Below, piece after piece: positions 60,963 through 64,000 of a stretch of DNA of 64,000 nt. Below the pieces are notes generated by a model. It saw nothing but the letters and a program-made list of their open reading frames with translations. It was not told the origin of the DNA and searched no databases. This DNA comes from Alteromonadaceae bacterium. GTDB taxonomy: Bacteria > Pseudomonadota > Gammaproteobacteria > Enterobacterales > Alteromonadaceae. Numbering within the stretch: the stretch's first letter is position 1; each line of letters opens with the position of its first letter. The stretch covers positions 1-64,000 of the forward strand of contig WKFJ01000025.1 of the NCBI GenBank assembly GCA_014872785.1, read 5' to 3'. Position numbers and translations under genes: made by a program.

Positions 60963-61961
60963 ATGCAACAAATTTCATCTATAAGTGAATTTTTGATTCA
61001 AGCCGGAACTGACTACAGAATCGTCGATATGGGACGTGCGTTTAGAGTGCTTGAATCACAGACATTTCTCGATATTGAAAATGCGAAAACGCCCGCGCCC
61101 TTTCCTAGACAACAGCAAATGTGGTTAGGACTGGTTTTTTGGAATAAAAGCCTCTCGGAACAGCGCTACATATGGTTTTTGAAGCTTCCTCTTGATGAAC
61201 AAGGAACTCTCGTTTCAGCGAACCGTGATCATTTTTTGCAGACCATCGTCGACGCGCTTGGCGTTGAATTCCTCGAGAATGAAGAGCACGAGTTAAAGGA
61301 CAACCCCTACACATTTACGCCAACAGAACAACAAATGTCAGACTTTAATAGTTTTGTCAGACATCTACTGGAATTGCCTCCTAGCCAGTATTATCAAGAT
61401 GCTAAAAATTACATAGCAAGACCTGATTTGAATGATTGGCAAATGCTTTCCAAGCAAGGCCTAAGTGACCTGGCGAGTAATTTACTCAAAGACGCCAACG
61501 CCAAGCATATCGCAGAACACTTCCAACAGCTTCCAGATGAGGTGAGGCAACCACTTTGCGCCTCTTTAGAAAACTACCTGCTTCCCAAAGCACTTGAAGA
61601 TTTTTTTATCACTCAATCGCAAAGTTCGTACGGTTCACAGTCTGATAAATGTTTATACCTTAGGGCGATTACCAAAAGTAACTTAGAAGTATGCGTACAA
61701 TCTATCGACTCATTATTGGCAAGTGACGCTGAGTTAAGTACAGATCTCTTGGTGATAATCGCTGGACGACATTGGCAAACATTAAAAGATACTGACAGAG
61801 CGTTACGTTTTTTCGAGTGTTGTGCCAAACAGAACTTGTTTTTACCGCTTTATGGCGATTTAGTGCAAATACCTGAAATTCGTCACAGCATATTGGACGT
61901 AATCAGAAACCCAAATCGCTCTGAAACACTCGCCAAGCAAATCCAAACACTATTTCACTAA
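60963..61961 (+). CDS. DUF3549 family protein
   Basis: A 332-residue soluble protein without signal peptide or membrane helices. It begins MQQISSISEFLIQAGTDYRIVDMGR, characteristic of DUF3549 proteins of Vibrio, Shewanella and Alteromonas, which sit next to the yqcC-truC-yqcA and DUF3301 genes as here. The function is unknown. The C-terminal part is helical and repetitive (DTDRALRFFECCAKQNLFLP) and might be HEAT-like. An AGAGA site precedes the ATG. Confidence 0.85.
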   Translation: MQQISSISEFLIQAGTDYRIVDMGRAFRVLESQTFLDIENAKTPAPFPRQQQMWLGLVFWNKSLSEQRYIWFLKLPLDEQGTLVSANRDHFLQTIVDALGVEFLENEEHELKDNPYTFTPTEQQMSDFNSFVRHLLELPPSQYYQDAKNYIARPDLNDWQMLSKQGLSDLASNLLKDANAKHIAEHFQQLPDEVRQPLCASLENYLLPKALEDFFITQSQSSYGSQSDKCLYLRAITKSNLEVCVQSIDSLLASDAELSTDLLVIIAGRHWQTLKDTDRALRFFECCAKQNLFLPLYGDLVQIPEIRHSILDVIRNPNRSETLAKQIQTLFH

Positions 61962-61972
61962 CGGAATACATT

Positions 61973-62278
61973 GTGAGCCTGTTAGATATTCTTTTACTCC
62001 TTATTATTATCGTCGCCACTATTCAGTTTTGGCGTATTCGAGGTATCACCGAATACACTAACCAATATCTGAAAAACTATTGTGAACAGCAAAATTTACA
62101 GCTGCTGTCTGTAGCCAGAATCAAAACTAGAATTGGCACAGAACGCGGCAAGTTAGACTGGCATACCTTTTTTAGCTTTGAATTTTCGGGCAATGGTGCT
62201 GATGCCTATACAGGCACGGTAGAGTTAAAAGGCATGCGAGTTATCAGTACCCATATGCCTCCATTTAAAGTGAATTAA
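61973..62278 (+). CDS. DUF3301 family small membrane protein
   Basis: A 101-residue protein. One N-terminal membrane helix (about 4-20, LDILLLLIIIVATIQFW) is followed by a small cytoplasmic domain with YLKNYCEQQNLQLLSV and FFSFEFSGNG, typical of DUF3301. The GTG start lies 11 bases after the DUF3549 stop, so they form one operon. Function unknown. Confidence 0.87.
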   Translation: MSLLDILLLLIIIVATIQFWRIRGITEYTNQYLKNYCEQQNLQLLSVARIKTRIGTERGKLDWHTFFSFEFSGNGADAYTGTVELKGMRVISTHMPPFKVN

Positions 62279-62313
62279 CGCTTTTGTAAATAGATATACT
62301 AAAGCCTGTCGCT

Positions 62314-62961
62314 CTAAGCGCCGACAGGTCTGTCTCTAAACATTAAATGACCGCCTATGTTACCCACTTTCAATTCTTTCACTAAGTGGTAACCTCCATC
62401 TTCAAAGAAATGCATATATTTGGGTAGTGTTGCATAAACAGCGACGCCGTTACTGGTTTCATCCTCTAGCATGACCGACTCAACCGCAGACATTAATAAA
62501 TGCCCTAGACCATGATGTTGTTCATCAGGGTGTACGCCCACAAATGACAACATATGGAAATGTTCTGCAGGTACATTCTCGATAATTTTCTGTTCTTTTT
62601 CCATCATTTGCTTAGTGCAAAAGAAACCAGCAGTTAACAGCATTTTCAATCGCCAATGCCAAAAACGGCCTGGCCCGAAGGCAGCATCAGAATGGGTTAA
62701 ACAAGCCACAGCAACCAGGCGTTCGCCTTCAAACAAACCAACCATCGGCTGTTTTGCCATCCAAAAGGCATTTAACTCCTCTCGAATAGCAGAGCGCAGG
62801 CGGGTCTCATAGCCCTCCTTATTGGCTTGAAATATATCTACAAACAGTGGGTCGTCGTGATAAGCCTGATACAGTAGAGAACCTGCTATTTTCAGATCCT
62901 CTGCAGTCAGAAAAACCGCCTTTATATTTTTATTCTGTTCGATGGCTTCTGATGTGTTCAT
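62314..62961 (-). CDS. GNAT-family N-acetyltransferase
   Basis: A 215-residue acetyltransferase from the ATG at 62961 (MNTSEAIEQNK); an in-frame start at 63012 is less likely. Motif A for acetyl-CoA binding is FVGVHPDEQHHGLGHLLM (about 134-151). The C-terminal ATLPKYMHFFEDGGY resembles the usual Y...GF segment. The substrate cannot be predicted. It converges with the DUF3301 gene. Confidence 0.87.
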   Translation of the reverse strand: MNTSEAIEQNKNIKAVFLTAEDLKIAGSLLYQAYHDDPLFVDIFQANKEGYETRLRSAIREELNAFWMAKQPMVGLFEGERLVAVACLTHSDAAFGPGRFWHWRLKMLLTAGFFCTKQMMEKEQKIIENVPAEHFHMLSFVGVHPDEQHHGLGHLLMSAVESVMLEDETSNGVAVYATLPKYMHFFEDGGYHLVKELKVGNIGGHLMFRDRPVGA

Positions 62962-63090
62962 GATTGAATCTCTTCCGGTTAGACATTGAAAATCTACATC
63001 AAGAAAAGCCATTTGTTAACAACAAGTTAACATTGAAGTGTAAAAAACGTGCAAGACTAGATTCAAGCGTATGGAATATCACAAGCATTT

Positions 63091-63116
63091 AAAAGGCGAC
63101 CATGATGAGTCGCCTT
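63091..63116 (-). terminator. Probable terminator after the DUF3192 gene
   Basis: On the minus strand the stem AAGGCGAC / GTCGCCTT with an 8-base loop is followed by only two further T residues before AAA. It lies about 42 bases past the DUF3192 stop. Confidence 0.5.
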
Positions 63117-63157
63117 CTGTTTAATTAATCAATCTTTTGTAACGAAATTGTCTGACA

Positions 63158-63526
63158 CTAAATTCGTTGATAAGCGGTTTCACCCCAACCAATTAAAAGA
63201 CCATTGCGCATTACCACCGGCGTGCATTCGTCTTTCGTTGTTTTGCCATCACCAGATGTGCGGTGTGTGCGATAAAACAACACTTGGTAGACATCGTCTT
63301 CACGCTGAACCAGCTCATTAAAATCAGGAGTACCCAATCGACCACGTACTTGCTCTGTTGTCATATCCAAGTTCAAATCAGCTATAATTTTACGATTTTT
63401 ATACTCTCTATCTTCCCAAGACGCATGATGACCTTCAAATCCATCACCATCTACTGAGATCACACATCCACTTAGACCTATTGTTAGTACACTCGCAGCA
63501 GCTAAGGTTACAATCGCCTTTTTCAT
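63158..63526 (-). CDS. DUF3192 family lipoprotein
   Basis: A 122-residue protein with a lipoprotein signal peptide and lipobox LSGC (Cys about residue 21). The mature part has NLDMTTEQVRGRLGTPDFNE, a BamE/SmpA-like turn, and ends ECTPVVMRNGLLIGWGETAY. This matches DUF3192, a family of marine gammaproteobacteria with unknown role. The ATG at 63526 gives the natural signal peptide; a start at 63577 would add 17 residues before it. Residues after the Cys (VIS) suggest outer-membrane sorting. Confidence 0.88.
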   Translation of the reverse strand: MKKAIVTLAAASVLTIGLSGCVISVDGDGFEGHHASWEDREYKNRKIIADLNLDMTTEQVRGRLGTPDFNELVQREDDVYQVLFYRTHRTSGDGKTTKDECTPVVMRNGLLIGWGETAYQRI

Positions 63527-63692
63527 TGTCCATTTCTCCCGATTTTCTGTAATAAGTAGACTCATTCGCATATTCAAGTATCAGACCAAATAGTTATGTT
63601 ACTGATTTATATGGAATTAATTAAATTCTTCAATATTACCCGTCTATCTAATTTAACATTTACACTAAATATTGGTGAATATTGCTAAGATT

Positions 63693-63720
63693 TTGTGTTT
63701 ACAATGTTGGCATGTAAAAC
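63693..63720 (+). promoter_or_regulatory. Candidate promoter for the last gene
   Basis: TTGTGT (63693-63698) is separated by 16 bases from TAAAAC (63715-63720), about 30 bases before the ATG at 63751. The match is moderate. Confidence 0.35.
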
Positions 63721-63750
63721 ATGAATTGATGATGACTTGGAAATGTACAA

Positions 63751-63939
63751 ATGAGCGTAAAAAATGAACTGAATGCTATTTGCCGAGATTTACTGGCGAA
63801 GGGAAAGCCACTTAACGTTGGCATGGTAAAGTCCAAGGCTTCTAGTCGTATTCCCCTTGCTGAAATCATTAACGTCGTCCAGACCTGGAAACAACAACAA
63901 GATCCCTCGCTTTTTAACGACATAGAAACCAATGCGTAA
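63751..63939 (+). CDS. Small KfrA-N-like protein, or 5' part of a longer coiled-coil gene broken by TAA
   Basis: The 62 codons encode an N-terminal helical region (ICRDLLAKGKPLNVGMVKSK...IPLAEIINVVQTWKQ). It resembles the winged-helix start of KfrA-type DNA-binding proteins, a weak match by eye. After the TAA (63937-63939) the same frame stays open to the window end and reads EQTASPALTLEERVTALESQ, a clear coiled-coil pattern. KfrA-type proteins have exactly this wHTH-plus-coil layout. The stop may therefore be a nonsense change (CAA to TAA) or an error, with the true gene running off the window. Confidence 0.55.
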   Translation: MSVKNELNAICRDLLAKGKPLNVGMVKSKASSRIPLAEIINVVQTWKQQQDPSLFNDIETNA

Positions 63940-64000
63940 GAGCAAACAGCTTCTCCGGCTCTAACATTAGAGGAACGAGTAACGGCGCTAGAGAGTCAAT

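Noticed and set aside
62305-62328. Terminator between the DUF3301 and GNAT genes
   Set aside because: A CCTGTCG/CGACAGG stem exists but lacks a T-run on either strand and lies mostly inside the GNAT coding end.

Overview
The window looks like the chromosome of a marine gammaproteobacterium of the order Alteromonadales (Alteromonas/Glaciecola-like). The base composition is moderate. The order dapD-glnD-map / rpsB-tsf-pyrH-frr-uppS-cdsA-dxr-rseP-bamA-skp-lpxD-fabZ-lpxA-lpxB-rnhB-dnaE-accA is the classic gammaproteobacterial housekeeping block, with tilS after it. Genes such as DUF3192, DUF3549-DUF3301 and a KefB-like antiporter are typical of this order. The assignment is inference from gene content; no 16S gene is present.

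Region by region. 1-107: 5' end of an IS4-type transposase, cut by the window edge. 232-4739 (-): a Gld-type ABC exporter operon (ATPase, permease, GldG-like protein, DUF4340 protein); the ATPase has no conventional start codon and appears to use ATT. 4860-7367 (+): trmO and proS. 7456-31088 (+): an accessory co-directional block that is the most unusual part of the window. It encodes a TPR/beta-barrel outer-membrane protein, a FecR-domain protein with a very long Asp/Gly/Ser/Thr-rich linker, a protein of about 4,690 residues (cadherin-like arrays, two copies of an unrecognised module, delta-60 repeats), a metallo-beta-lactamase-fold hydrolase, a CHASE2 adenylate cyclase, a GAF-HD-GYP protein and a patatin-like phospholipase. 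31127-34369: SemiSWEET, a CPA2 antiporter and a divergent diguanylate cyclase. 34376-54842 (-): tilS, accA, dnaE, rnhB, the lipid A/OMP biogenesis cluster, frr, pyrH, tsf, rpsB. 55178-59543 (+): map, glnD, dapD. 59591-64000: yqcA-truC, DUF3549-DUF3301, a GNAT acetyltransferase, a DUF3192 lipoprotein and the start of a small gene.

Working model for the accessory block (inference): the TPR/barrel protein and the FecR protein assemble or display the giant repeat protein at the cell surface. The CHASE2 cyclase senses the periplasmic side and makes a cyclic nucleotide; the MBL-fold and HD-GYP enzymes may adjust nucleotide second messengers. A CRP-like palindrome lies upstream of the FecR gene, which would close a cAMP loop if real.

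Three point lesions stand out: an in-frame TAG inside rpsB, an essential gene; an ATT where the ABC ATPase start should be; and a TAA after codon 62 of the last gene although the frame continues as a plausible coiled coil. TAG is a normal stop for several neighbours, so recoding is unlikely. Sequence error, recent mutation or suppression are the live explanations. No tRNA, rRNA, CRISPR or prophage was seen.
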